Source of the DNA: Schizophyllum amplum | Taxonomy: Eukaryota; Basidiomycota; Agaricomycetes; Agaricales; Schizophyllaceae | Direction of reading: 5' to 3' | NCBI GenBank assembly: GCA_007026445.1 | Contig: VDMD01000233.1 | Span: 1-26,135 of the forward strand | DNA length: 26,135 bases | In this document: positions 1 through 9,857 of the stretch, piece after piece | How the letters are laid out: each line of letters begins with the position of its first letter | Position numbering within the stretch: the first letter of the stretch is position 1 | Made by a program: the position numbers and the translations under genes | The notes under the pieces: model-generated | What the model saw: the letters and a program-made list of their open reading frames with translations, nothing else | Told to the model about the DNA's origin: nothing | The model's database searches: none

Positions 1-710
1 TAACAACACATCCCTCGTTCTCGTTCGCCTGGTAGTTGCAGTCGGTGGAGTTGACGAGCGTGGAAGATTGGCTGGGGCTGTTCTGTGTGCAGCCCTCTTC
101 TGTGAAGCGCCATCTGGTTCATGGACCATGTTCACGCCCTCGAACGTCGATCTCGCCACCGGTGGGCCAATCGGGTGCTTGCGACCACCACGCAGGCCAT
201 ACGGAGCACTGCAGCGAGGGTCAGCTTCGTTCCAACGGCAGCCGTGATGACGCACCCCGTACGGCACATGGTACATGTCAGCGACGAACACGCTCCCAAT
301 GTCGTACCGGTCCTCGGACGCGATGCGGATGGTGTTGCGCTTCTCGTTGAACGGAACGTTTGTAGTGTTGTCAACCTTGATGATCGCATGGCTGGTAGAC
401 GAGTCGACGTATGCGAGCTGCGCATCCTTGTTCTCGTCCGATGAAAGGAAGCTGGGGGATGGTCGGCAAGGGCACGCGGGGGAAGAGGAACAAGGCCTAC
501 GTCGCGTCGCCGTTCGTCAAGTTATCGACTGCGGAGATTCAACGAACGTTTCGCGCCAGATGACGGTGTCTACGCACAGTTGCCGTAAAATGACCACCCG
601 TCGAAGAACGAATCCCCCGAGTACTCTTTTACAAGATCATAGCTCGACGCCGCGGTCGGGGCGAGCAGGGGGAGGAGGGACGCAGCAGCGGTGAAGATTC
701 TCGCAGACAT
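1..710 (-). CDS. GH16 family endo-1,3(4)-beta-glucanase, secreted, 3' part outside window
   Basis: Secreted glycoside hydrolase expected to cut beta-1,3/1,4-glucans. The start at 710 gives a signal peptide (MSARIFTAAASLLPLL) followed by the GH16 opening YDLVKEYSGDSFFDGWSFYGN. Exons I infer are 710-578, 528-501, 451-256 and 208 to the window edge. All three introns have GT-AG ends and keep frame through KVDNTTNVPFNEKRNTIRI, GSVFVADMYHVPYG and CSVWPAWWSQAPDWPTGGEID. The last motif holds the catalytic region (family signature around GEIDxxE). Just after GEID the frame breaks three times within about 60 bases, each time by loss of two bases that look like an AC, while the family-like sequence continues (MNQMALH, NSTDCNYQANENEG). 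This is either a consensus error or a young pseudogene. Assignment to GH16 is firm; exact substrate is not. Confidence 0.88.
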
Positions 711-1720
711 GATGCAATGGGAGTGAGAGAGCAAGGGGAGTCGTAAGCCAAGCAAAGCAGAAGTAAGGACAGATGGCTGGGCAAAGAGAGAAAACAAGCC
801 GGCTGCACAGCGCTCGGGTAATTGAAACGGGGCAAGAAATGACGCGGACTGGGTGTACAGGATGGCGCTGCGGACACTGCGGGGGCGAATGCACGGAGCG
901 CTGAGGCCTGCGCACAGTCTATATACTTCAACGACGCGTGCGCGCACCACCCCCATCACTTCCCTCGCCAGTCGGGCTGACATCAGTGCCAGCAACGGGG
1001 CGCAGTCGCGACGGAAGCGTGCGAACCAGCCCGTCGGGTATTGCAAATCCCCATTAGGGGGTGTTTACACGTTTCTCGGCGCCTGGGCGAGTAGGGGGAG
1101 CATATAAGCGAGGCATAGCTCAACGCCATGGTCGTGGTCGGAAGCCAAGAAGCAAACATCGGCCGCGACTCAGATTCGAGCGCGTCTGAATCAGGGGTTA
1201 TCCGCATCGCGGTCACGTTACCCACTTCAACCGCCGCCCTCGGGGCCGCGGCAAATCGACGTTGCGGGTGGCAAGCAAGTGGAACGACCAGCGTCCCATT
1301 CGCCCCGGAAGAGTAGAGCGTACATAGCATTACGAGTGCGAACGCAGTAGGCCTGCGGACTGACTAGATATCCCTGTGACACCACAAGCACCAAAATCCC
1401 CGCCCTGATCCCTGGACAAAGAACAGGTATAAACATGACGAAAGAAGGATATAAAGAGAGAATAAGTGCTCCATGGTTCGTATACCACTATCCGTCCGGA
1501 GGACCAGAGGGCATAAAAGGAAACGCGGTTGTCGGGCCAAATCGCTGCTCTCGAGAGGTCATGACGCAGACGTCCGTTCCGAGCGATCCTTGCTGCTGAA
1601 CATGCCGATGAGCTTGGTAGCAGCTTTTAGCGTCGCCAGAGCCGATGATGAGGTCGACATCGACGGTGGTGGACCACTAGCGGTCTATCAGATTTGACCT
1701 CTCAGTCTAGCGTACGGCAC
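711..1720. other. Intergenic region between the kinase 3' end and the GH16 start
   Basis: No convincing gene. The right part is downstream of the kinase stop; the left part is the GH16 promoter. It holds the palindrome CCCCATTAGGGG (1049-1060), which contains an AGGGG stress-element core, and a TATAAG word at 1103-1108. A 62-residue ORF at 1128-1316 (+) has no recognisable features and starts only about 25 bases after that TATAAG, so I do not call it. Confidence 0.5.
919..926 (-). promoter_or_regulatory. TATA box candidate for the GH16 gene
   Basis: On the minus strand this reads GTATATAG. It lies about 210 bases upstream of the GH16 start codon at 710, a common distance for secreted basidiomycete enzymes with a long leader. 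No other TATA-like word lies closer. Confidence 0.45.
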
Positions 1721-2698
1721 TCACGGCACCGACCCCTGCAAAAAGGGATGGTCTCGAATTTTGAACGACGCGATGCGCGTCTGCGGGTCAACTGTCAGCA
1801 TCGCGCTGAGCAGACTCCTCGCGTCCTCGGAGAGATAGCTGTGGATAACGTATGTCCCCCCTGCGAACTATCAGTAAATTTCGCCAATGAAGTACCCTCG
1901 TTAACCTCACGCTCTATTTTGGCCAATGTTTCTTGCAAGTCTGACCCTTCGAACGGCATTGCCCCGCAGAGCATCACGTACAGCACGACGCCCGCGCTCC
2001 ATACATCGACCTCGGGGCCGCGGTATGCCGCGCCGCGCACGATCTCCGGTGCCGCATACGTCGGGCTCCCGCAACTGTCCGTCAACGCCTTCGCCGCGCC
2101 GTACTTCGCGCTGAAGCCAAAGTCGACGAGCTTGATTTGCCGGCGCTCGTCCAGCATGATATTTTCCGGCTTGATGTCACGGTGGCAGAGGGAGCGCGAG
2201 TGGATGTACTCGAGCGCGGAGACAAGCTGGGCCATGAGGGCGCGGACCTTGGCTTCAGGGAGGCGCCCGCGCGAAACGAGGTAGCGGAACAGGTCCCCGC
2301 CCTCGACGTACTCTTGTACGATGATCAGGTGCTTGGTGGTGTCAATCGCGCCATAACTGCGTGGGGTCAGAGGCGCGAGGGAGGGGAGGGGCGAATGATG
2401 AACACACACAGACGTGCAATATGTGGGTGCTTGAGGCGGTATGTATGTTCCACCTCTTTCCATATCTTTTCTTGCTGCTGCGGGCCGCGCTTTCTTATGT
2501 ACTTCAGCGCAATCTGGTCTCCGGATTCGGTGTGCACGGCCACTAAGCCACAGTGGGTAAGTATTGTCTACAAATCCCGATGCCATTTGACAACGCACAT
2601 TTGAGGTGGGGATCACTCGACGGGCTCGTCAAGTCCTGCAGCACGATGTACTCCGTGTTCAACGCCGAAGCGGGTATCTCCCCAATGTGGCCGGGCAT
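1721..2698 (-). CDS. Small Ser/Thr protein kinase (CAMK/SNF1-like), kinase domain only, degenerate glycine loop
   Basis: Four exons (2698-2599, 2542-2410, 2356-1911, 1860-1721) splice to an open frame of 272 residues, essentially one kinase domain. Visible motifs are IALKYI with the ATP lysine near residue 47, EYVEGGDL hinge, HRDIKPEN (catalytic Asp138), DFG (156-158), the activation segment CGSPTYAAPE and DVWSAGVVLYVMLCG. The short C-terminal lobe ends in IRDHPF just before the stop. The P-loop position reads DLTSPSSDPHLKLAVH and lacks the usual GxGxxG. The fold is otherwise CAMK/SNF1-like. No frame breaks are seen. The start is the first Met before the domain; an upstream in-frame Met exists in the same ORF but adds unlikely sequence. 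The substrate is unknown. Confidence 0.85.
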
Positions 2699-3351
2699 GG
2701 GCGCAGTGGTGCGGTGGTGGGGGCTGTATAGTGGCGAGTGGTTCGTACAATGGTGCGATACACGGTTTCGCGATAAAGACACGGTCTCGCGGTCTGTACA
2801 CGGTCTGGCGAAAAAAGTCAAAGACAAAGAAACAAGAAGAACAGCGTCGTCAAGAACACAAGCCAGAAGGGAGTCAGTATATCACACGCAGGTCATGAAG
2901 ACCCTCGTGTTGACCATGGTAGCAAAAGAAGTCCCGAAATGGTTAGCCTGCCTTTGTTCGGAGCTGGCGGGCCGCCGTACACGCGACCTCGCACGTGTAC
3001 CGGCATGAAGCCCTGCCCCGAGGATTTCTCACGGTTGGTTCATTCCCTCGGATCTGTCATGTTGTTCCCTAGTCTCTTCGCTCGCAGTCAATCCCGGTCC
3101 TACCTATGCAGTACTGGACTAGAGCGAATCTAAGCTGCAAATTTGCTAGACTAGCAGCACTCGCTTTCGGCCTATCTTTGCACCGGGCCTGTTGGCCACC
3201 TGAGCGTATCTGACTTTCAGGACTTTCCTTCTCCTTCTCGGAGTGACATGACCTGATCACGCTCGCCTGAAATACCTTCGGACCATGACGGCTCTTCTTC
3301 CTTTACTCTTGCTCCCACCAACTTAGTTACTGGTATCTCTTGGAAGCCGGA
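2699..3351. promoter_or_regulatory. Divergent promoter region between kinase (-) and SDR (+)
   Basis: About 650 bases between two divergently transcribed genes, so it must hold both promoters. I see no strong TATA box. Near 2760-2810 there are loose repeats of the word CACGGTCT/CACGGTTT. The 100 bases before 3352 are pyrimidine-rich (CTTCTTCCTTTACTCTTGCT), typical of a fungal leader. Confidence 0.4.
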
Positions 3352-5044
3352 ATGTCTGACGATGCACCGCACATGTCCAACGACGCGCCCACGGCGCCCT
3401 CACTCAGCTCCGGCGACCTCTTCGATGTGAATGGGTTGGTCGTCGTGATCACCGGTGGTGGTACGGGTACGTCTGCGTTTCATTTCATCTGTGTTACCTG
3501 GCTTCCTGTTCTCGTTGACGGTAAGCATTGGTACAGGAATAGGCCTCATAATGGCGAAGGCGCTCGAAAATAATGGCGCCACCGTATACATCATAGGCCG
3601 GCGAATTTCCGTCCTCAAGGAAGCTGCCGCCAAGAACAATGTATGGGCAGTCGCATCGTTGGTAAATTATCCCAGAAGCTCACCCTACCCGTGATAAAGA
3701 AATACAACAAAATCATCCCTCTGGAGGGCGACATCACCGACCGGACATCCCTACGAGGTCTCGCGGCGGTGGTCGAAGAATGGTCCGGTCACGTCGACTT
3801 ACTGATCAACAATGCAGGTAAGCAAGGAAACATTCATCTCGAGCTACACACTCTTGAGCAACGGTCCTAATATGCATCTCTCTAGCCATCGCCCGCAACT
3901 TCTTCCACCACCCCCTGCCTTCGCCAGACCCAACCGCGCCCCAGGCCTCCCTTGCCGCCTTTCAATCCGCACTCTGGGACACCGGCACCCCCGACGACTT
4001 CGCCGCCTCCTTCGCCACCAACACGACGGCCGTCTACTATACGACGGTCGCCTTCCTACACCTGCTATACGCGGCGGGGAACCCTACTGGTCTCGCATGC
4101 AACGGCTCTACTCCTGCAGAGAACGGCGCTGGTCCAACAGCTAACCCAACCCCTCTCTCGGGACACCGCCCCCGCCCCGCACAGGTCATCTCTGTCGCCT
4201 CCTCCGGCGCCTTCCGCATCGACGCAGGCGTGCTCTCGCCGTCGTACACGCTGAGCAAGGCCGCGTGCGCGCACCTGGGGCGCGTCCTGGCGAACCTGCT
4301 CGCGCCGTGGGGGATCAGGAGCAACGTCTTGGCGCCCGGGGTGTGGCCGACAGGTGCGTGGGTTTGATTTTTAGAGAATGGGTGGGAGAGGGTGTATACG
4401 TCGGCCTTGGAGCAGGCTTCATGACGGGCGGTCTTGTCTTCGGACATACGACGTTTTGTCTTCATGCAGAGGAGGTCTTAGCTTTGATTTGGCGGGCACT
4501 GTCTTCATTCGTGTGTGGCATCGTCTTCATACTTGGGATTGTTTCCATACTCGGCCTTCATACGGCGGGCTTGGCTTTCATACACGGGCCTCCGACATGA
4601 AATGAGACTGGCGCGAGATTAATGATTCAAACCCCCCTAGATATGACCACAAACCCCGAGCCGGGCGTCCAGCTCTCGCCCGACGTCCTAGCGCAGGCGG
4701 TCCCACTACGGAGGGTGGGCACGGAGGAGGTGAGCTTGCGTCGTGCTTCTTCACACTTTCTATTTGAGTTTGTTTCGTTCGAGTCGCGCTCCGTTGCGCA
4801 CTGTCGTGCGCCATTGTATTCTCCTCGTCATCTTCGCTTTCTCCTCGTACTTCATTATGCTCCCGCCCCCCGTACTTTGTTCTGCTTTATTCCGCATTGG
4901 TTCGCCCGAGCGCTGACCCATTTCCAGGACATGGCAGGCACGATCCTGTTTCTCGCGAGCAGAGCGGCTGCCTACATCAACGGTGCGGTGTGGCTCGTCG
5001 ACGGTGGGCGGGTTGGATCGCTGCCCAGTAATTATTGTCCGTAG
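3352..5044 (+). CDS. Short-chain dehydrogenase/reductase (SDR), NAD(P)-dependent
   Basis: Six exons (3352-3466, 3537-3640, 3700-3817, 3886-4353, 4641-4729, 4928-5044) splice to 336 residues without frame breaks. It shows a classical Rossmann SDR: VVVITGGGTGIG cofactor loop (residues about 31-41), IIGRR after beta-2 (an arginine that favours NADPH), LEGDIT, LLINNA (here NNAA, not NNAG), then SVASSGAF with the catalytic Ser and YTLSK (Tyr233, Lys237). The C-terminal part GTILFLASRAAAYINGAVWLVDGGR is the usual NG..L.VDGG end. Between NNAA and the active site lie extra proline-rich loops, so it is longer than the usual 250-300 residues. There is no signal peptide, so it is probably cytosolic. The substrate cannot be told. 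The fourth intron is long (287 bases). Confidence 0.92.
4430..4600 (+). repeat. Degenerate short repeats inside SDR intron 4
   Basis: The long intron (4354-4640) contains five or six spaced copies of a word close to CTTCATACNNGGG (around 4460, 4500, 4524, 4543, 4555 and 4576). The copies are imperfect and irregularly spaced. This explains the unusual intron length by local sequence growth and not by an inserted element. Confidence 0.45.
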
Positions 5045-5950
5045 TAAGTATAACAATAACTTCGCCATTGCAGTGCGGTAGCCGATATCCTTGCGTGCGC
5101 TTGCCACGACTTTACATGCTATGCCTTTCTCCGCCCGCTGGTCATGTCTTTCTCCGTCCGCTTGCCGAATTTTTCTCCGTCCATCGATGGTCTTCCCTTG
5201 ATTCTTGGAGACTCTAGGCCTTCTCGCCACTCTCCGTTGTACGAATGGCGATGCGACGACTTGCCTGCCTGTCTTCATCCAACTGATACTTACCTGGCTG
5301 ATACCTCGAGGCTTGCTGATATCGCTCATTGATGATTGATGCGACGGGGTTAAGTATGCCACTGCTCGAGATGGTCCCTTGCTTCTCTTCATTCGCTCCC
5401 ATTGTTGTTGAAATCCAGGGAACGACGAGCAATGCATTGAAGTTCGGAGACCGTGCTGCGTGCATCCCTCAAGGAACTTCAACTTGCCAACCGGTCTGGT
5501 TCCCTGTTCCGTGCCGACGTCGGTATCAAGATGCATTGCACAGCCACCGTAAAGTGTTCGAAAGTTCATTGGCTTGTGAAGGTTGTCTCGAACATCAAAG
5601 GGCTGCCAAGGCTACCCAATCTGCCCGGAACTCTGAAGGAACTTTCATCCGTCGGTATAGAGCGGGCCATATGGATGCAGCATGTTTCCATCGATTAGGT
5701 ATGCATTTTTGGTACACGAGTGCCCGTCAGGAGCGGTCAGGGCAGCAACCGAGTTAGATTATAGATAGGCGCGCCTTTTGCTTCCTACGTTCACGTTCCA
5801 AGTGTTCCCGCGTCCGTCCTTAAAGAGAGCTCGCTCCTGGGAGCACCTCTAGCCACTCTCTTGCTACCAACCCCCCCTTCCACTCATTTACGAACGCCGG
5901 ACGTCGCCGACTCCCACGACCTGCACGACTGGCACGCGCGGTTGATCAAT
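5045..5950. other. Intergenic region between SDR and CE1 esterase, no convincing gene
   Basis: Both neighbours are on the plus strand, so this is SDR 3' flank plus CE1 promoter. An ORF at 5453-5698 (+, 81 residues) contains a leucine/proline stretch (LPRLPNLPGTLKEL) that faintly recalls leucine-rich repeats. It has no supporting promoter, domain or splice context, so I leave it uncalled. The last 100 bases before 5951 are C-rich and pyrimidine-rich, as in a fungal leader. Confidence 0.4.
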
Positions 5951-7091
5951 ATGACAAATCCCACTGTTCGCGTCACCGCGCTCCTCCTCCAAGTTACCCT
6001 CATCATCATGCTCTGCTGCCTGCCTACCAAGACCTCCGCGCGCCCCGTCGCTGCCCACCGCCGCGCCGCCGCCGCCGCTTCCAAGCGCGCACAGTGCGGT
6101 GCCGACCTCCCCGACTGGGGCTTCGGCCCGCACCACAGGGCCATCCGCACGCTCACCGTGCAGGGCGCGCAGCGCGAGTACCGTGTGCACCTCCCCGAGG
6201 ACTACCCCGCGGAGGGCGGGCACCCTGTCGTGCTCTCCTTCCACGGGAACGGCGGCACGTCCAAGCACCAGGAGACCGCGACGCAGCTGTCCGAGTCGGA
6301 CCTTCGCGTCGCGGGGCGCGGCATCATTGCCGTGTACCCGCAGGCCTCGCTTGGCGCAGGTCGCAAAGGTGACGGCTCGGACGCCAAGGCCAGCTGGCAG
6401 GGCGCGCCCTACGCGGCGGCGGACCCGCACGACGTGAGTGTTGTTCGCGCCACTCGCAATGCCTCGGCTGACCGGCCCGCAGATCGAGTTCACGATGAAG
6501 ATTTTGGACGACCTCCAGGACAACCTCTGCGTCGACACCACGCGCATCTACGCCTCGGGCAAGTCGAACGGGGGCGGTTTCGTGCGTTGCCTTTTTCTAC
6601 GCAACCGAACATGTCACTGAATAACTCGCTTCCAGGCTAACCTCCTCGCCTGCACCCCCGAGGCCACCGATCGCATCGCCGCTTTCGCGCTCGCATCCCC
6701 TGCGCTCTACTCCGGCACTCGCGTCGAATGCAACCCCTCTCGCCAGGTTCCCATCCTCATCGCGCACGGCACCACTGACGGTACCATACCGTACTTCGGG
6801 CAGAAGTTCGGCACCAAGTACGAGACCCCCGATATCGACGACTTCGCGGGCCAGTGGGCCACTCGGAACGGGCTCGATGACGCCAAGCTAGCCATCACCA
6901 ATCCGTTTGACCGCACCGAGCTCTGGACATGGGGCGAGGACGGGGCGAAGAACCGCGTCGAGCGGTTGAAGGTCGATGGCATGGATCACGTGTGGCCGAC
7001 GCTGGCGGGGTTGGACCAGAAGGGCAAAGTCGCGCCGTTCGATCTCACGCGGACGACTATGCTGCCATTCTTCGAGAAGTACACCTTGTGA
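5951..7091 (+). CDS. Secreted carbohydrate esterase family 1 (PHB depolymerase / feruloyl or acetylxylan esterase type)
   Basis: Three exons (5951-6433, 6483-6581, 6636-7091) splice to 345 residues with no frame break. The start gives an N-terminal hydrophobic signal (VTALLLQVTLIIMLCC) followed by an Arg/Ala-rich stretch. The mature protein has the alpha/beta-hydrolase order of CE1/LpqC enzymes: VVLSFHGNGG oxyanion region, WQGAPYAAADPHD, the nucleophile elbow GKSNGGG (Ser189), HGTTDGTIPY (Asp242) and GMDHVWPT (His312). All three members of the triad are present. CE1 members of this type remove acetyl or feruloyl groups from plant xylan, which fits a wood decayer; the exact ester is inferred. 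The upstream ORF extension lacks an ATG, so 5951 is the start. Confidence 0.92.
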
Positions 7092-7507
7092 TCAAGGATG
7101 CATCTTATGGGCGAGGACTTGGGAGTACTCGTGGAGGAGTACACTACTTGGGAGGTATACTGTGGTATCTCGAGCTACACTTCGTAATCGAGGTGTTCTT
7201 TTCCTGGTGTGGGCATTTGACATGGGCCACACCAGTGTGTTATTTACTTACCTTGGGAGCCTTGTGTCGGGCAGGCTTTGTGTTTATATAAGGGTGACTC
7301 CTTCCCTTCGTATTTATTGGTTTATGTATATACCGACGCAGGACGTAGTACCGTACTGGATACACAACAAGCTGAGCTTGATGCTTATTGACCTTGTAAT
7401 TGGCAGCTCGATGCTCACTGGCTGAACCAAGCTCACTGACCCTAGGCCCATTGACCTAGGATCTCCTTCATCGACCCAGGATCTTCTTCATTGACCCTGG
7501 AGCTCCT
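7092..7507. other. Shared 3' region of two convergent genes
   Basis: Lies between the CE1 stop (7091, +) and the stop of the three-module protein (7508, -). No gene is seen. The left part is AT-richer, with loose repeats of GGGAGTACTCGTGGAGG type. The right part (from about 7430) is the 20-bp minisatellite described separately. Confidence 0.5.
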
Positions 7508-7540
7508 TCATTGACCCTGGAGCTCCTTCATCTGAGCCTG
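7450..7540 (+). repeat. 20-bp minisatellite overlapping the 3' coding end of the three-module gene
   Basis: Four consecutive 20-base units start at 7450, 7470, 7490 and 7510, with a fifth partial copy from 7530. The best unit on the plus strand is ATTGACCCTGGAGCTCCTTC; units at 7490 and 7510 are identical, the outer ones carry one to a few changes. Further degenerate CTCACTGACC-type words lie to the left back to about 7380. Read on the minus strand, the rightmost unit encodes the last residues and the stop codon of the neighbouring gene. Confidence 0.9.
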
Positions 7541-9400
7541 GAAGAGCAAGTCAGATTATACGACAGATCGAAGCTGACCGAAGACTCACAAGAAGCGTAG
7601 TAGCGGCGGCGGGGCAGCCCTTTCCGGGACCTGGTAGCACGGTAAGTAGGGCGTCACCCGACGCAGCAAGGTGCAGCCAGCTCAAACACTGAACAATCGC
7701 ATCACGAACGGTCCAGCAGGTACCGTAGCCCATCCACAAGCATCGGACAAGCCCAAAATTCGGACGACAAAACTCATCCCAACGCACCTTCCAAGTTCTG
7801 CAGCGTCACCAACGATGCCTGAATCCGCCCAACCTGGTCCTCCGTCGAGGTCCCAGTGGGGAAGGTGACCGATACTTCGGGGTTGTTCACCGCAACGCCC
7901 GCGGCCACGTTGGCGGTCAAGGACTGGGGGTGAATGTCAGCAAAAGTCGTCGTCATCAGCAGCATTTCTTCGCAGCAGCAGAAGCGGGTCGCTCATCGAC
8001 AGAGCAGCGCAACTCGCTGGACACCATGCGTGACTTGCTCAACACCCACCTGAATGAACGTGTCCCGGTCAGGCGGGCACTGGCACGGAATCTTGACCGG
8101 TTGCCCGTTCGCGCCCGCCACGCCGTCGCAGTCGCCGGTCCCCGTCGGGTTCAGCCCGGCTTCGAGCCCGAGATCGGGGACGAGGGCAGGGTCGACGGTG
8201 GTGGAGGTCGATGAGCCGGAGGCGGTGGATGTTGATCCAGAAGTCGCCGCTGCAGCTGAGGTCGCGGCAGCTGAGGTCGCTGCAGAGGAACCAGCGGCTG
8301 CCGCCGCAACAGCACCAGCATCCGCGCTCCCTCCCGCCGCCAGCGCCTTCTGCTGCGCCAGGAGTGTCGTGCTGGCCGCCGGACAACCTTTCCCTGGGCC
8401 CTCGAGGTTCTGCAATGTTACCAAGGACGCCTGAATGCGGGCGATCTGCGACTCGGTGGAGTTGTCCTCGGGGAAGGTGACAGCGACGGAAGGGTTGTTG
8501 ACGACCTTGCCGGCGGCGACATTGGCCTCGAGGGACTGGCGGGAGGAGCGTCAGACGGGGGTTTGAAGAGTGGGGGAGAGGGTGGTACAGGGGAACAAAG
8601 TACTCGTAAACGATCGCGTACCTGGATGAAGCTATCCCTATCGGGCGGGCACTGGCACGGGATTTTGACCGGCGTGCCATCCGCGCCCGTGATCCCATCG
8701 CAGTCCCCTGTCCCCGTCGGGTTGAGCCCGGCTTCGAGTCCGAACTCGGGAACGAGAGCGGGGTCAACGGTGGTGGAGGTTGATGAGCCGGACGCGGTGG
8801 AAGTCGCCGCAGAGGTTGCCGCTGCAGAAGTCGCCGCTGCAGAAGTGGCTGCGGAAGAACCAGGGGCTACCGCCGCAACAGCACCAGTATTCGCGCTCCC
8901 TCCCGCCCCCAGCGCCTTCTGCTGCGCCAGGAGTGTCGTGCTGGCCGCCGGACAACCTTTCCCTGGGCCCTCGAGGTTCTGCAATGTTACCAGGGAAGCC
9001 TGGATACGGGCGATCTGCGACTCGGTGGAGTTGTCCTCGGGGAAGGTGACAGCGACGGAAGGGTTGTTGACGACCTTGCCGGCGGCGACGTTCGCGTCGA
9101 GGGACTGGGGGAGGAGCGTCAGAGGGAGGTTAGAGAGGTGGGAGAGGGTGGCATGAAACGCAGTATCGCTACAAGTAAACGCACCTGGATGAAGCTATCC
9201 CTGTCGGGCGGGCACTGGCACGGGATCTTGACCGGCGTACCATCCGCACCCGCAATTCCATCGCAATCTCCTGTTCCGGTCGGGTTCACGTTCGCCTTCA
9301 CGCCAAAGTCGGGGACGAGCGCGGGGTCCACGGCGCGTCGGACCGGGCGAGCAGTCGCTGAGAGGACGGCCGCGAAGAGCGTGAGGGTAAGTAGCTGCAT
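7508..9400 (-). CDS. Secreted protein of three tandem Cys-containing modules, unknown function
   Basis: Six exons (9400-9185, 9104-8622, 8535-8050, 7923-7788, 7630-7590, 7537-7508) splice to 463 residues with no break. A signal peptide (MQLLTLTLFAAVLSATA) is followed by RPVRR, a likely Kex2 site. Then a module of about 115 residues occurs three times: a first half PALVPxFGxxAxxNPTGTGDCDG...VKIPCQCPPDRDxFIQ and a second half SLxANVAAGxxVNNPxVxVTFP...ASLVTLQNLEG, the latter followed by GKGCPAAxTTLLAQ. Each module has four cysteines. Linkers of about 45 residues are Ala/Ser/Thr-rich and probably O-glycosylated. A phase-0 intron sits at the FIQ|SL point of every module. I do not recognise a named family or activity; surface or wall role is a guess. 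Without the small last exon the reading would end in a short unrelated tail. Confidence 0.88.
8050..9187 (-). repeat. Tandem duplicated exon-intron unit, about 570 bp
   Basis: Exon 2 (483 nt) and exon 3 (486 nt) of the three-module gene are the same length within one codon and near-identical over long runs, for example 8391-8538 against 8976-9107. Introns 1 and 2 also resemble each other (both contain AGGAGCGTCAGA on the plus strand near their right ends), while intron 3 differs. Whole exon-plus-intron units were therefore duplicated recently. Confidence 0.85.
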
Positions 9401-9664
9401 TCTGGAGTATGTATGCAAAGGTTGTCTGAGTCTTCGGTATGTCGTTTTCGCTACGTCGTCTTGAATAGTCGAATGGATAGGCCTGCCTGCGAAGCGCACA
9501 AAAGAAAGACTGAGGGATGCGGGTGCGCGACGTGAAAAGAACGAGAGTGACAGGCCTGCCTGTAAGAAACGAAAGGTGGGGAAGAGCGAAGGGTCAGAGG
9601 CCTTGGCCTGAAGAAACGGGAACGAAGGAAGGGAAGGAAGTGATCAGCAGATCTCTCGGAGCGT

Positions 9665-9672
9665 CTTATATA
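9665..9672 (-). promoter_or_regulatory. TATA box of the three-module secreted protein gene
   Basis: Minus strand reads GGGGTATATAAGACG, a strong TATATAAG match 265 bases upstream of the ATG at 9400. The leader that would follow is rich in CTTCC/CCTTC pyrimidine tracts, usual for well-expressed fungal genes. Confidence 0.65.
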
Positions 9673-9822
9673 CCCCGTCTCATATTGGTGGTGGCCTTGA
9701 CAACAGCGTCGGGACCAGATGTTCGGGTTCATTCAATTGCTTTCGAAGCGTACACGGTCTCCGAGACGAGCGATAAAGGGAATGCCTATTCGATTCATAG
9801 GCATGCATGCGACGGAAAATGA

Positions 9823-9857
9823 GGTGGTGGTAGGTGGTAGGTGGTAGCAGGGTGGTA
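9823..9857 (+). repeat. GGTGGTA simple repeat
   Basis: Several nearly perfect GGTGGTA/GGTGGT copies in a row, ending in GGTGGTAAATAATTA. It lies between two genes, and no function is evident. Confidence 0.7.

Noticed and set aside
1128..1316. 62-residue ORF after a TATAAG word
   Set aside because: TATA-to-ATG distance of about 20 bases leaves almost no leader, and the protein has no features.
4760..5569. 269-residue minus-strand ORF
   Set aside because: Overlaps the last SDR exon antisense, with no recognisable motif.
5453..5698. 81-residue ORF with a Leu/Pro run
   Set aside because: Resemblance to a leucine-rich repeat is too short, and there is no promoter or splice context.
8069..8767. 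232-residue minus-strand ORF in another frame of the three-module gene
   Set aside because: Arg-rich out-of-frame reading of the duplicated exons; the spliced frame with signal peptide explains the region better.
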